From: Rana temporaria
Lineage: Eukaryota > Chordata > Amphibia > Anura > Ranidae
Assembly (NCBI RefSeq): GCF_905171775.1
Contig: NC_053499.1
Coordinates: forward strand, 84,139,169-84,203,168
DNA: 64,000 bases
Direction: 5' to 3'
Each line of letters begins with the position of its first letter. Positions within the stretch are counted from its first letter, which is position 1. The position numbers were made by a program, and so were the translations under genes. The notes under the pieces are model-generated. The model ran no database searches. It was not told the origin of the DNA and worked only from the letters and a program-made list of their open reading frames with translations. Below, piece after piece: positions 54,213-64,000 of this stretch.

Positions 54213-54480
54213 CCAGTTTTCTATCCATTTACAAACTCATATATCCAATCCTGTAGACTTTACCTTACACATGAGCCGGGTGTGCAGAACTGTATCGAAG
54301 AGATTTTGCAAAATCCAAGTATATCACGTCCACAGCCACGCCTCTGTCCAAAGTTTTACTTACCTCTTCATAAAAAGAAATCAGGTTTGTCTAACAACTT
54401 CTGTCTTTCATGAATCCATGCTTTCTGCTGCTTAAATAGTTTTTTTCCCCAGCAAGAACTCATCTATGAGGTCTTTTATT
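54166..54480 (-). pseudogene. CR1 ORF2 RT upstream segment
   Basis: Continues the CR1 palm: V-A-V-D-V-I-Y-L-D-F-A-K-S (catalytic Asp) and F-D-T-V-L-H followed by W-I-E-N-W-M-K-D-R. Joined in life to 51857-52140 before the L2 insertion. Confidence 0.75.
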
Positions 54481-55129
54481 AAAGGGTCACTAAAGGATTT
54501 TTTTTTTAGCTAAATAGCTTCCTTTACCTTACTGCAGTCCCGTTTTCATGTCCTCATTGTTAATTTTTGCTTTGATGTTGCTGTAAATCCTCTCTGTTCT
54601 GGACACTTCCTGGTTGTCTGTTTCCTGATCACCACAGTACTGGGAGATTTCTCTCTGTGGTGACTAATCAAGGAGGTGTGATTACTGTATGTAAAATGAA
54701 ACTGGATGGTGCTGAGGAGTTTTAGACAAAGTATCACTGCCCTCTATTGGCTCACTGCCCTCTATTGACTCTCTGTACATCAGAGAACCAGGAAACAACA
54801 GCAAAAACAAAACTAAACTGCAGGCACAATATATGATTGGTTTTTATCTATTTTTAATCATTTTTAAAAGGAATCAGTTAACTATTATGTCTCTATACCC
54901 TGTAAAGATGCAAGAAAACAAAAACAAAAAAAACGGAAGCAAGGAGGGGGGAAGACAGCTTCTCCCCTCTCCCTATCTCCTCCCCCTCTGGTGCCCCCAA
55001 GGTGGGGAGAGAAAAACATAAACTAAGACAAAAAAAAAAAAAAACATTTATCCGCTGTCTCGTCCTTCCCTCTCCATCCGCCCCCGAGCCTCTCCGCCCC
55101 AAACTAATCCTTCCCTATTTCAAAAGAGT
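54479..55129. other. Unassigned repeat-like sequence
   Basis: TTAA at 54479-54482 followed by AGGGTCACTAAAGGA, which could be the end of a TTAA-type MITE; I did not find a matching right end. CCCTCTATTG occurs twice near 54745-54765. A-rich and GC-rich stretches follow. No gene. Confidence 0.35.
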
Positions 55130-55144
55130 AATATATCCACCCTG

Positions 55145-56601
55145 AATAAAGAATGATGAGCGCAAACTGAAAATCTAAAAGTGAATATAAAGACAGTCCA
55201 TAGGGGACTGATAACAATCAATAAAGATATGCAGTGAATTCAAAATTAGTGAAATAACCCAAAACTGATAATAAATCCAAAAATAAAAGTCCAAATATAT
55301 AAATCAAAGTTTGGATAAATCAATCTAGTGTGCCAGTGATAAACAAAACTTCTGCACTTCGGGCATCAATGTGGACAATCTTGATAACTCTTTGTTTAGC
55401 CTGGGCTCGCAGTGCGCTTACCTCCAGACACTAGGTCATGCGTGTCAACGAAATCCTCCCAAAACTGGAACAGAATCCAAACAGTGGGTAACACGTGTTG
55501 CACGGAATCTTCCCAGTGCTGAGATAGAATCGAGGGGCGTTCTCTGTATCCAATACCAGTATAGGTCCAGGCGCAGCGAAGTCGACTCCACAGGATAGCC
55601 ACAAGGTGTATCAGGAGCAAATGTAGAAATAAAAAGCTCTCATGGTGAAGTATGCAAGCACTTTAAAATTTAATAAAGGTAAAAATGTGCTTACATTGAA
55701 AAAACGAATAAAACGCCAAACAGCGGCACTTCCGGGGGACGGTCAGGGTGTCACGTCACTTCCGGTCACATCTAACCTTATGCATTACGTCACGACACGT
55801 GACTTCATCGGAGGTGAACCTCCGATGAAGTCACGTGTCGTGACGTAATGCATAAGGTTAGATGTGACCGGAAGTGACGTGACACCCTGACCGTCCCCCG
55901 GAAGTGCCGCTGTTTGGCGTTTTATTCGTTTGTTCAATGTAAGCACATTTTTACCTTTATTAAATTTTAAAGTGCTTGCATACTTCACCATGAGAGCTTT
56001 TTATTTCTACATTTGCTCCTGATACACCTTGTGGCTATCCTGTGGAGTCGACTTCGCTGCGCCTGGACCTATACTGGTATTGGATACAGAGAACGCCCCT
56101 CGATTCTATCTCAGCACTGGGAAGATTCCGTGCAACACGTGTTACCCACTGTTTGGATTCTGTTCCAGTTTTGGGAGGATTTCGTTGACACGCATGACCT
56201 AGTGTCTGGAGGTAAGCGCACTGCGAGCCCAGGCTAAACAAAGAGTTATCAAGATTGTCCACATTGATGCCCGAAGTGCAGAAGTTTTGTTTATCACTGG
56301 AACACTAGATTGATTTATCCAAACTTTGATTTATATATTTGGACTTTTATTTTTGGATTTATTATCAGTTTTGGGTTATTTCACTAATTTTGAATTCACT
56401 GCATATCTTTATTGATTGTTATCAGTCCCCTATGGACTGTCTTTATATTCACTTTTAGATTTTCAGTTTGCGCTCATCATTCTTTATTCAGACCTTTATT
56501 TGTTGTTAGCACATTTTAGATTTGAGCAGCATTTTGTTTTTCACTGGTCACTTTTAATTTTCACTGTTGGCTAGCGCTTTAGTCACCCACTTGTCTATTC
56601 C
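55145..56601. mobile_element. Palindromic non-autonomous PLE derivative with 15-bp TSD
   Basis: The target duplication AATATATCCACCCTG is at 55130-55144 and 56602-56616. Two 675-bp arms (55142-55816 and 55817-56491) are almost perfect complements, and a 110-bp asymmetric tail (56492-56601) follows. A hammerhead-like fold starts at the first base of each arm at the centre. The asymmetric flank and inverted arms mirror the layout of PLE2. No coding capacity; it must have used enzymes from another PLE. Confidence 0.8.
55774..55859. ncRNA. Two head-to-head hammerhead-like motifs at the palindrome centre
   Basis: Plus-strand motif 55817-55859: AACCT, CCGATGA, extra A, stem II GTCAC/GTGAC around GTGTC, GTAAT, GCAT and AAGGTT closing stem I. 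The minus-strand mirror lies at 55774-55816. The stem II matches PLE2 exactly. The GTAAT in place of GAAA and the altered core suggest decayed ribozymes. Confidence 0.45.
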
Positions 56602-56616
56602 AATATATCCACCCTG

Positions 56617-57029
56617 CCCATACATCCTTAAATTTGTCCTGTTGGTCCTTGACCGTGTGTACCCATCTCTATGCCTCCATTATCCTCTCTACCTCGATTT
56701 TCCATTCCATTATATTGGGGACTTTAGGTTGTTTCCAGTATCTAGGTATCAGTGCCTTCTCTGCATTTAATAGGTGTGGTGTGACACTTCTTTTGTAGAA
56801 CTTCATGGATGATGGCATTCCATGAAACAGAAAATGCAATGGGGATTGCTCAATAGGTCTTAATGTCAGTTTTTTTTATCCACGGGGATATCTCCTCCCA
56901 AAATCTCCTGATCTTGGGACACTGCCACCATATATGAAGAAATGGAATTTCCTTTTTACATATCCTGTTATATTCTTTGTAACATTTAAACGACACTAGT
57001 GTTCCTTCATTTTTATATTTTTTAAAGGC
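56617..57029 (-). pseudogene. L1/Tx1 C-terminal fragment
   Basis: The minus strand encodes I-P-F-L-H-I-W-W-Q-C-P-K-I-R-R-F-W, matching H-I-W-W-Q-C of the Tx1 copy at 25550. The rest of this LINE is missing. It was the target of the palindromic PLE insertion. Confidence 0.65.
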
Positions 57030-57032
57030 TAT

Positions 57033-57750
57033 GGGCCAGATCCACAAAGCGCGGCGCTTCTCTCCGTCCGGCTTAGTGTTTCTCTGATACACTACGCCGC
57101 CGTAACTTACATCTTTTTTTTTGTATCCTCAAAGAATTCCCGCCGAAAGTTAACTCACGGCGGCGCAGTGTAACTTAGGCGGCGTAAGGGCGCGCAATTC
57201 AAATGTATGTGATGGTGGCGTGTTTTATGTTAATACGTCGTGACCCGACGTAAATGACGTTTTTTTTTAACGGCGCATGCGCCATCCGTGGGGGTATCCC
57301 AGTGCGCATGCTTGAAATTAAACTGGAACGGTGACGTCATTCTACGCAAAGCCCTATTCGCGAACAACTTACGCAAACGACGTAACATTTTCAAAATTCG
57401 ACGCAGGAACGACGGCCATCCTTAACATAGGATACGCCTCATATAGCAGAGGTAACTATACGCCGAAAAAAGCCTTACGGAAACAACGTAAAAAAATGCG
57501 CCGGGCGGGCGTACGTTTGTGGATCGCCGTATCTAGCTAATTTGCATACTCAACGCGGAATTCTACGGAAATGCCACCTAAATATGCACCTACGATCCGA
57601 CGGCGTACTAAGACGTACGCCTGTCGGATCGAGCCCAGATTCAGTCATATCTTGTTTTGTGGATACAAAACAGAGATACGACAGGGCATTTTTAAAATTA
57701 TGCGGCGTATCCATAGATACGCTGGCGTAATTCGTTTGTGGATCTGGCCC
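57033..57750. mobile_element. Harbinger-type MITE (718 bp)
   Basis: Ends GGGCCAGATCCACAAA and the complement; duplication TAT (57030-57032 and 57751-57753). Start and internal motifs resemble the MITE at 38295 and the Harbinger element at 33134. Confidence 0.75.
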
Positions 57751-57775
57751 TATATTCTTATTGTTTATAGCTTTT

Positions 57776-58688
57776 TTAACTTTGACCGTGAGCCACATAG
57801 GTTTTATCTTTATACTTTGCAGTGAGTTCATAAACAGTCTTTTTGAAAAATTCCCATTTCTGTTCTGTGTTCATCGATGCCAATATTCCCTCCCAATCTA
57901 AGTCCTGGAGAGCAGCCCTCATCCTTGGAAAATTTGCTCTTTTGAAATTAAGTGTTTTTATCTTTCCTGTATGTATTTCTTGCTTACAGCCAACATCAAA
58001 TGAAATCATGTTATGATCACTGCTACCCAGGTGTTCCTTTATCTGAACATTAGTAATAAGCTCTGCATGGTTTGAGATTACCAGGTCCAATAGAGCATCA
58101 TTCCTAGTTGGGGCCTCAATAAACTGGACCATAAAATTGTCCTGCAATAGGTTTTTAAATGTTTGCCCTTTAACTGTCCCAGCAGTGCCATTATTCCAGT
58201 TAATTTCTGGGTAGTTAAAATCCCCCATTATTATCACCATCCCAGCCCTTGCAGCCCTTTCCATCTGTGCAAGGAGCCGAGTCTCCACCTCCTCATTAAC
58301 ATTGGGTGGTCTATAACAAACTCCAATGATTAACTTTGAACTACGCACATCTGTATGCAGTTCCACCCATAATGCTTCAGCCTCATCACACTCTTCATCA
58401 ACAAGGTCCTCTTTCATGAAAGAGAGCATAGCCAGGAATATTAATAGCCCAGTCATGTGATGATTGAAGCCAAGTTTCAGCAATACCGATTACATTATAG
58501 CTCCCCTCATGCACCAGAGCTTCCAACTCACCTGTTTTGCTTGGCAGACTTCTGGCATTGGTGAACAAACACTTAAATATATTATTACATTTTTCTCTGG
58601 TGTTTTTCATATAATTTTTAGTAGTACAAATGGCACTATAGTTCCCAATGGCTGTTTGCAACATGGGAACTTTCTTGTCACCTGCCAT
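57776..58688 (-). pseudogene. CR1 ORF2 endonuclease
   Basis: APE-type endonuclease in two frames: N-V-I-G-I-A-E-T-W-L (catalytic Glu) at 58398-58688, then after a frameshift V-C-Y-R-P-P, M-G-D-F-N-Y-P-E-I-N-W and S-S-D-H-N-M-I-S-F (catalytic His). The RT part that should follow is absent because other elements lie downstream. Confidence 0.8.
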
Positions 58689-58786
58689 AACCCTCCCCCA
58701 TCTATCCCCATTCCACTCTCCATTAATGTCTGACCCCTAAGTGACCTGTGTGCCCGATGTAATTCTAGTTCACCCTCCCCTCAAGT

Positions 58787-59760
58787 CTAGTTTAAATACT
58801 CCTCCAGCATTCCCATAAACCTCTCCCCTAGCAGAGCAGACCCCCTTCCATTCAAGTGCAAACCGTCTTTAGCATATAGGTTGCACCCCAATGAAAAGTC
58901 ATCCCAGTGCTCTAGAAACCCAAATCCCTCCTTCCTACACCAGGTCTTTAGCCATGCATTTAGCTCTCTAATCTCCTCCTGCCTTTCCTGTGTTGCGCAT
59001 GGCACAGGCAATATTTCAGAGAATATCACCTTGGAGGTCCTTCCCTTCATCTTGCAGCCTAGTTCATTAAATTGATTCCTAAGGAGCCTCCACCTTCCAT
59101 GTATACTGTCATTGGTTCCAACGTGGACCAAGACAGCTGGGTCATGCCCAGCCCCTCACAGTAATTTATCCACCCGGTCCACCACATGCCGAACCCTGGC
59201 ACCAGGGAGACAGCAAACCATCTGGTTGAGGCGATCCTGGCGACACATTATTCTTCTGATTATAGAAACCCCTATTACCACCAACTGTCTAGGCCTACCT
59301 GCACTCCCCTCACCACCTCTACTAGATAGGTTGCTCTCCCGGCTGTTAGGAGTAGCAGTGACATCTAGGGCTGCCACCTCTGTGTTTGCCACCTCCACAT
59401 CTTCACCCAACCTGACAAATTTGTTTTGATGCACAAATACAGGACTGGCCTTCCTTTTCTGCAAGCCCCTTCCACTCCCTCTATCTACATTAACCCATCT
59501 TCCTATCTGATAATCCTGATTTTCCCCTCCACCCTCCACATCAATCCTACTGACCACCTGCTCAGCGAGCAGAGGACCCCTTTCAAGGTTGTCCTTTCTG
59601 CCCAGTGTTGCAACTTGCTCCTCCAGATCTCTAATGCGAGCTTCCAGAAGGGCAACCTGCTCACATCTGTCACAGCGGTATTCATCCTGGAGCTGTTGCA
59701 CCAATTTTGCATACATGTGGCACACTGTGCACTGAGCAAAACCTTCAACCCTGCTAGCAC
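58787..59760 (-). pseudogene. CR1 ORF1 (zinc finger, coiled coil, SGNH esterase-like)
   Basis: The N-terminus has C-T-V-C-H ... Y-R-C-D-R-C, a zinc-finger-like pair, then a coiled coil (L-E-A-R-I-R-D-L-E-E-Q-V). The C-terminal half is an SGNH-hydrolase-like domain: the usual G-D-S nucleophile block reads I-G-V-S-I-I-R, then V-H-V-G-T-N-D-S, then D-G-L-H-L-N. A TGA at 59158-59156 interrupts it. Esterase domains are known in CR1 ORF1. The Asp-to-Val change next to the Ser is unusual. No ATG is visible before 59725. Confidence 0.75.
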
Positions 59761-60319
59761 TCTTTTCCCAGTTACAATATAATTACTTGTAGGAAGTTTA
59801 AGGTGTTACTTACAGTTTAGAAGACTCCTGTCATAACTCCTGTTTACACTCCTGGTTTTTAACTCTCCACTTTAGTTCAAAATTCCACTTATGTTCACAA
59901 AATCCACATGCAAGCCACCATCAGCAGGGAGCCAGCTCCTATGGGAGTTTGTACAGACACTTATATACTCACCTGTGAACAATTAACCACTCCCCTTAAT
60001 TAGCAGAAAGAAAAAAAAGCTGTTTAAAAGGTGTCAGAGAAAAGAGGGAAAAATAAGTATCTTAAAAACTGATAGCAAACGTATCCAATAAAGAAGGGGA
60101 AAAAAATCAACACTTGCAAGCAGAGGCAATTAAAAGCACACTCCTGGTTTTTAACTCTCCACTTTAGTTCAAAATTCCACTTGTGTTCACAAAATCCACA
60201 TGCAAGCCACCATCAGCAGGGAGCCAGCTCCTATGGGAGTTTGTACAGACACTTATATACTCACCTGTGAACAATTAACCACTCCCCTTAATTAGCAGAA
60301 AGAAAAAAAAGCTGTTTAA

Positions 60320-62128
60320 CCTCTTTCCCACCGCGCTATAGACAAAACACGTCTACAGCGCGGTCGAGTTGTTCTGGGAGGACGTCCTCCCAGAATCTTC
60401 CTCTCGCGCCCCCTGGGGGGCGCTCCCGGAATCATCGGTGAGCACCGGGTCTAGAAGACCCGGCGCATCACCGATTGCGGTAAATTGCCGCTGATAGCAG
60501 CCGTTTACCACGTGATCGCTCCGTCAAATGACGGAGCGATCACTTGTAAACAAACCGGCATCATGTGATGACGCCGGTTCCTCCCTCTCCTCTCTGTACC
60601 GATCGGTACAGTGTGAGAGGAGAGGGGGGGAGCGGAAGCAGCAGCAGCTGCTGTGGCTGGATCTGTGACAAATGCAGTCACAGATCCAGCCATCCATCCC
60701 TGCGCAATACTCTGCAATACCACCAATACTCTGCAATACCACCAATACTCTGCAATACTCTGCAATACCCCCAATACTCTGCAATACCCCTAATACTCTC
60801 CAATACCACCAATACTCTCCAATACCAGCAATACTCTGCAATACCCCAATACTCTGCAATACTCTGCAATACCCCCAATACTCTGCAATACCCCCAATAC
60901 TCTGCAATACCCCATTACTCTGCAATACCACCAATACTCTGCAATACCCCCAATACTCTGCAATACCCCCAATACTCTCCAATACCACCAATACTCTCCA
61001 ATACCACCAATACTCTGCAAAACTCTGCAATACCCCCAATACTCTGCAATACCCCCAATACTCTCCAATACCACCAATACTCTGCAATTCCCCCAATACT
61101 CTGCAATTCCCCCAATACTCTACAATACCCCCAATACTCTGCAATACCCCCATACTCTGCAATACCCCAATACTCTGCAATACCCCCATACTCTGCAATC
61201 CCCCAATACTCTGCAATACCACCAATACTCTGCAATACCCCCAATATTCCCCAATACTCTGCAATACCTCAATACTACGCAATACTCTGCAATACCCCAA
61301 TACGCCGCAATACCCTGCAATACTCCAATACCTTGCAATACGTCGCCTATGGGGATTTTTAAGTAGCAAAGTTCGGCGCCATTCCACAAGCGTGTGCAAT
61401 TTTGAAGGGTGACATGTTGGGTATCTATTTACTTGGCGTAACTTCATCTTTCATATTATGCAAAAACATTGGGCTAACTTTACTGTTTTTTTTTTTTTAA
61501 GCACAAAACAGTTTTTTTTTTTAAAAACAAGCGTTCAAAAAATTGCTGCGAAAATACTGTGCGAGATAAAACGTTGTAATGGCCGGCATTGTATTCTCTA
61601 GGGTCTTTGCTAAAAAAGCATATATAATGTTTTGGGGTTCTGTGTAATTTTCTAGCAAATAAATTATGATTTTTACATGTAGGAGAGAAATGTCAGAATT
61701 GGCCTGAATGCTCCAGAACGCCTGATGGTGCTCCCTGCATGTTGGGCCTCTGTATGTTGCCACGCTGTGTAAAAGTCTCACACATGTGGCATCGCAATAC
61801 TTGGAAGGAATAGCAGAATGTGTTTTGGCGTGTAATTTGTGGCATGCATATGCTGTGTGTGAGAAATAACCTGCTAATATGACAGACACGAGAATTTTTT
61901 TTTTTACAGAATTTTCAGTGTTTTTTCTTTTATAGCGCAAAAAAATAAAAAACCCAGAGGTGATCAAATACCACCAAAAGAAAGCTCTATTTGTGGGAAA
62001 AAAGGACAAAAATTTCAGATGGGCACAATGTTGTATGACTGAGTAATTGTCATTCAAATTGTGAGAGCACCGAAAGCTGAAAATTGGTCTGGTTAGGAAA
62101 GGGGTTTAAGTTCCCAGTGGTCAAGTGG
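60320..62128. mobile_element. piggyBac-type MITE (1809 bp) carrying a minisatellite
   Basis: Flanked by TTAA (60316-60319 and 62129-62132); removing it restores the CR1 monomer. The ends CCTCTTTCCCACC and the complement of the right end (CCACTTGACCAC) are imperfect inverted repeats. It holds a GC-rich 5' part, a minisatellite and an AT-rich part. Long frames in it are by-products of the repeats. Confidence 0.75.
60700..61330. repeat. Minisatellite, about 19-20 bp unit
   Basis: About 30 tandem copies of CAATACTCTGCAATACCCC and CAATACCACCAATACTCTG variants, interspersed. Open frames on both strands through it are low-complexity artefacts. Confidence 0.92.
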
Positions 62129-62342
62129 TTAAAAGGTGTCAGAGAAAGGAGGGAAAAATAAGTATTTTAAAAACTGATAGCAAACATATCAAATAAAGGA
62201 GGAAAAAACAAAAACAAAAATCAACACTTGCAAGCAGAAGCAATTAAAAGCACACTCCTGGTTTTTAACTCTCCACTTTAGTTCAAAATTCCACTTGTGT
62301 TCGCAAAATCCACATGCAAGCCACCATCAGCAGGGAGCCAGC

Positions 62343-64000
62343 TGGGAGTAAACAACTTTACTTCAATCTTCAAATCATATGGACAAACGGCAAACAGCAA
62401 AAGCAGCTACTGTACAGGTTCAAGCATCCCTGCTCTTCATCAGGCTGACAGGCTAAGTGTGATCATTTGGAAAATAAACCTCTTTATCCCAACACCTGAG
62501 GATGTAACCCCACAGGTGGGTCCCATCCATCCAGATCAGAAACGATCAGAATGGACCAATTGGATCCAAATTAACCCTATGTTGATTCAAAGAGACATTA
62601 CCATCCCATATATATGTAGCACTACCCCCAAAGGAGCTGCTGGTTTGTTTGGGTCTGTACTCTGGCTATCAACCCCTGAAACTGGCTCGAACCCTCCCTT
62701 GGCACAACTGATATTGGTAGGGATTGTGGCACCCACTGACTGTTGGGGAACACATTGATATCCTACCTCAGTAAAACTTACAAATAAATTGTTACCTGAT
62801 ATTGTCACTGATCACACAGGATAATGGATAGACTGCACGCAGTTTTACACTTAACCAAGGAAACTTTACTTGGTAAAAGAATAAAGATAAGTGAACAAAG
62901 TAATACAGTACAGTAGACTGCTTACAAGGCCCTGTAAGAGTCAATAATAATAATAAATAAATAAATGCAGGTTTGACTATTGTATTTTGCACAGACCTGT
63001 GTAAGCACACAGCAAAGTGATTCCCTCAGTAAGATATATCTAATACTGAAGCACCCCTTCACCAGGCCTCACCCAGCTCTCACCGACAGCAACACTATTC
63101 AACTTAGTATAACCAAATACTTTAAATCGAGGAGTGTATAATTTGACCATTTACTCTTCCTAACAGGTAGTCTTTAAGACACATGTCTCTCTATAGTGGT
63201 TTGGTTGATCAGACCAAACCTCAATGCGATCGTTCTCAACAGTTTGTGGGTATCTTCGCTAGCATAAGGTGGTGTGCAATATGTAATTTGTTATCCAAAA
63301 GGGAACAGATAAAACTGGTAAAAGATGTCTGGGTAGATAAGGCGTATTGGCTCACAAGCCAATTCTCCTGCTGCTCAGTCACTGCCGCATGACAAGTATC
63401 CTGCACGTGGCGTGTGGGCCTTCAATTAACAATGGCAAGTCTACACGATCCACCCTTCCTGCAACATGGTCAGTATTGTTGGGCAGGTGCCCGTCTCACC
63501 CAACCAGGCCTGGCCTCTCCGGAACACTCCATCAGCGAAATCCCGATCCTCTGCCTCTCTGCCACGACAGTTCTCGGTCTTCACACGGCCATCACTCACT
63601 GTCGATCAAACAGGTCACCAGTTGCTTAGATGCAGCCCGGACTCTCCATCAGGAATCCCCCACTAAGGATGGGCGATCCGCACAGGCGTGTGTAGACCCA
63701 GGCTTCCAGAGGCAGGCCTCAACACAGGCCTCCTACTTGCTTGGAGAGGCGGTCCAGAGAGAGCGAGCCAAAGACGTCCTCCTCCTTAAATTCCTTCACC
63801 CAGCAGGCTGTGCGGAGTGCAAAGTACTTTGGGATCGCACAGTTGCACTCTGGATATTGTAGTCTGTCAATTAACCAGGGCAATGGAGTCTTTTTCTCCC
63901 TGCACTTCAATTCCCAACATTCATTGCTGCACCTGGGTAAACCAAAACAGGAGGTGGCTATACAACAATTGGCCACCGGAGGGAGCTGAGTTCCTTTGTT
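62343..64000. other. No feature recognised
   Basis: Begins where the third CR1 monomer breaks off (GGGAGTAAAC). No supported gene, inverted repeat or known family signature. Could be part of an LTR element or ordinary intergenic DNA. Confidence 0.4.

Larger units (their letters stand above)
50788..54480 (-). mobile_element. CR1-type LINE 3' part, split by a PLE end and an L2
   Basis: The 3' end is marked by a short tandem tail (ACATAGTT units at 50790-50830) and the CR1 3'UTR signature. RT sequence reads upward to about 54480 on the minus strand. Insertions at 51686-51834 and about 52141-54165 split it. The frames are otherwise fairly well kept. Confidence 0.8.
59847..62342 (-). repeat. CR1 5'UTR tandem monomers (2.3 units of about 291-302 bp)
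   Basis: Units start at 59847, 60138 and 62253, each beginning CACTCCTGGTTTTTAACTCT. The second unit is split by the piggyBac-type MITE at 60320-62128; the third is partial, ending near 62342. They lie upstream of CR1 ORF1 on the minus strand, as promoter monomers do in some LINEs. Confidence 0.8.

Noticed and set aside
60565..61447. Long open frames on both strands (up to about 300 codons) through the CAATACTCTG repeats
   Set aside because: They are produced by a 19-20-bp minisatellite with no stop in several frames; the translation is pure low complexity.
61521..62057. A 178-codon minus-strand frame
   Set aside because: It lies in the AT-rich part of a non-coding MITE and has no domain or homologue I recognise.
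63347..63862. A 171-codon plus-strand frame near the window end
   Set aside because: No recognisable domain, overlapping frames of similar length on the same strand, and no start or splice context.

Overview
The window looks like vertebrate, most likely frog or other anuran, genomic DNA made almost entirely of transposable elements. This identification is an inference from the element mix: Penelope-like elements (PLEs) with GIY-YIG endonuclease, L1/Tx1, CR1 and L2 LINEs, a Gmr1-type gypsy element, PIF/Harbinger, hAT, piggyBac and Tc1/mariner. I found no convincing host gene, no tRNA or rRNA gene and no CRISPR array.

Region by region. 1-14454: a PLE family (PLE1) in a giant inverted repeat. 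Bases 1-6222 are the reverse complement of 6239-12458 with only about ten substitutions noticed. The right half is a 5'-truncated copy (6223-9093) followed head-to-tail by a complete 5361-bp copy (9094-14454) with ORF1 and an RT plus GIY-YIG ORF2. 14455-17604: two hAT MITEs with perfect 8-bp target duplications around PIF/Harbinger remnants. 17605-26490: an L1/Tx1 3' part split by a second PLE (PLE2, 18506-25340) with a 16-bp target duplication and inverted 1.6-kb terminal copies of its 3' region. 26491-30112: L1 ORF1 and piggyBac transposase remnants plus diverged tandem repeats. 30113-41105: one L1/Tx1 element (minus strand) containing five DNA transposons, including a 3.3-kb Harbinger element with a spliced transposase gene. 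41106-44161: CR1 3' end and Tc1 remnants with a nested hAT MITE. 44162-49627: a young gypsy element with 495-bp LTRs and integrase encoded before reverse transcriptase, as in the Gmr1 group. 50788-54480: a CR1 broken by a 149-bp PLE end and by an L2. 55130-57750: L1/Tx1 3' sequence broken by a 1.46-kb palindromic PLE derivative and a Harbinger MITE. 57751-62342: the 5' half of a CR1, with tandem 5'UTR monomers interrupted by a piggyBac-type MITE carrying a minisatellite. 62343-64000: nothing recognised.

How the parts fit: the strongest unifying signal is in the PLE 3' regions, which act as terminal repeats when copies lie in tandem. In PLE1 and PLE2, whose sequences are otherwise unlike here, a TATA box is followed after 21-22 bp by a hammerhead-ribozyme-like fold, so the ribozyme would sit at the very 5' end of the transcript. 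Two short non-autonomous PLE derivatives (51686-51834 and the palindrome at 55145-56601) begin at or near the same hammerhead position. In the PLE1 tandem the two sense hammerheads are exactly one element length (5361 bp) apart.
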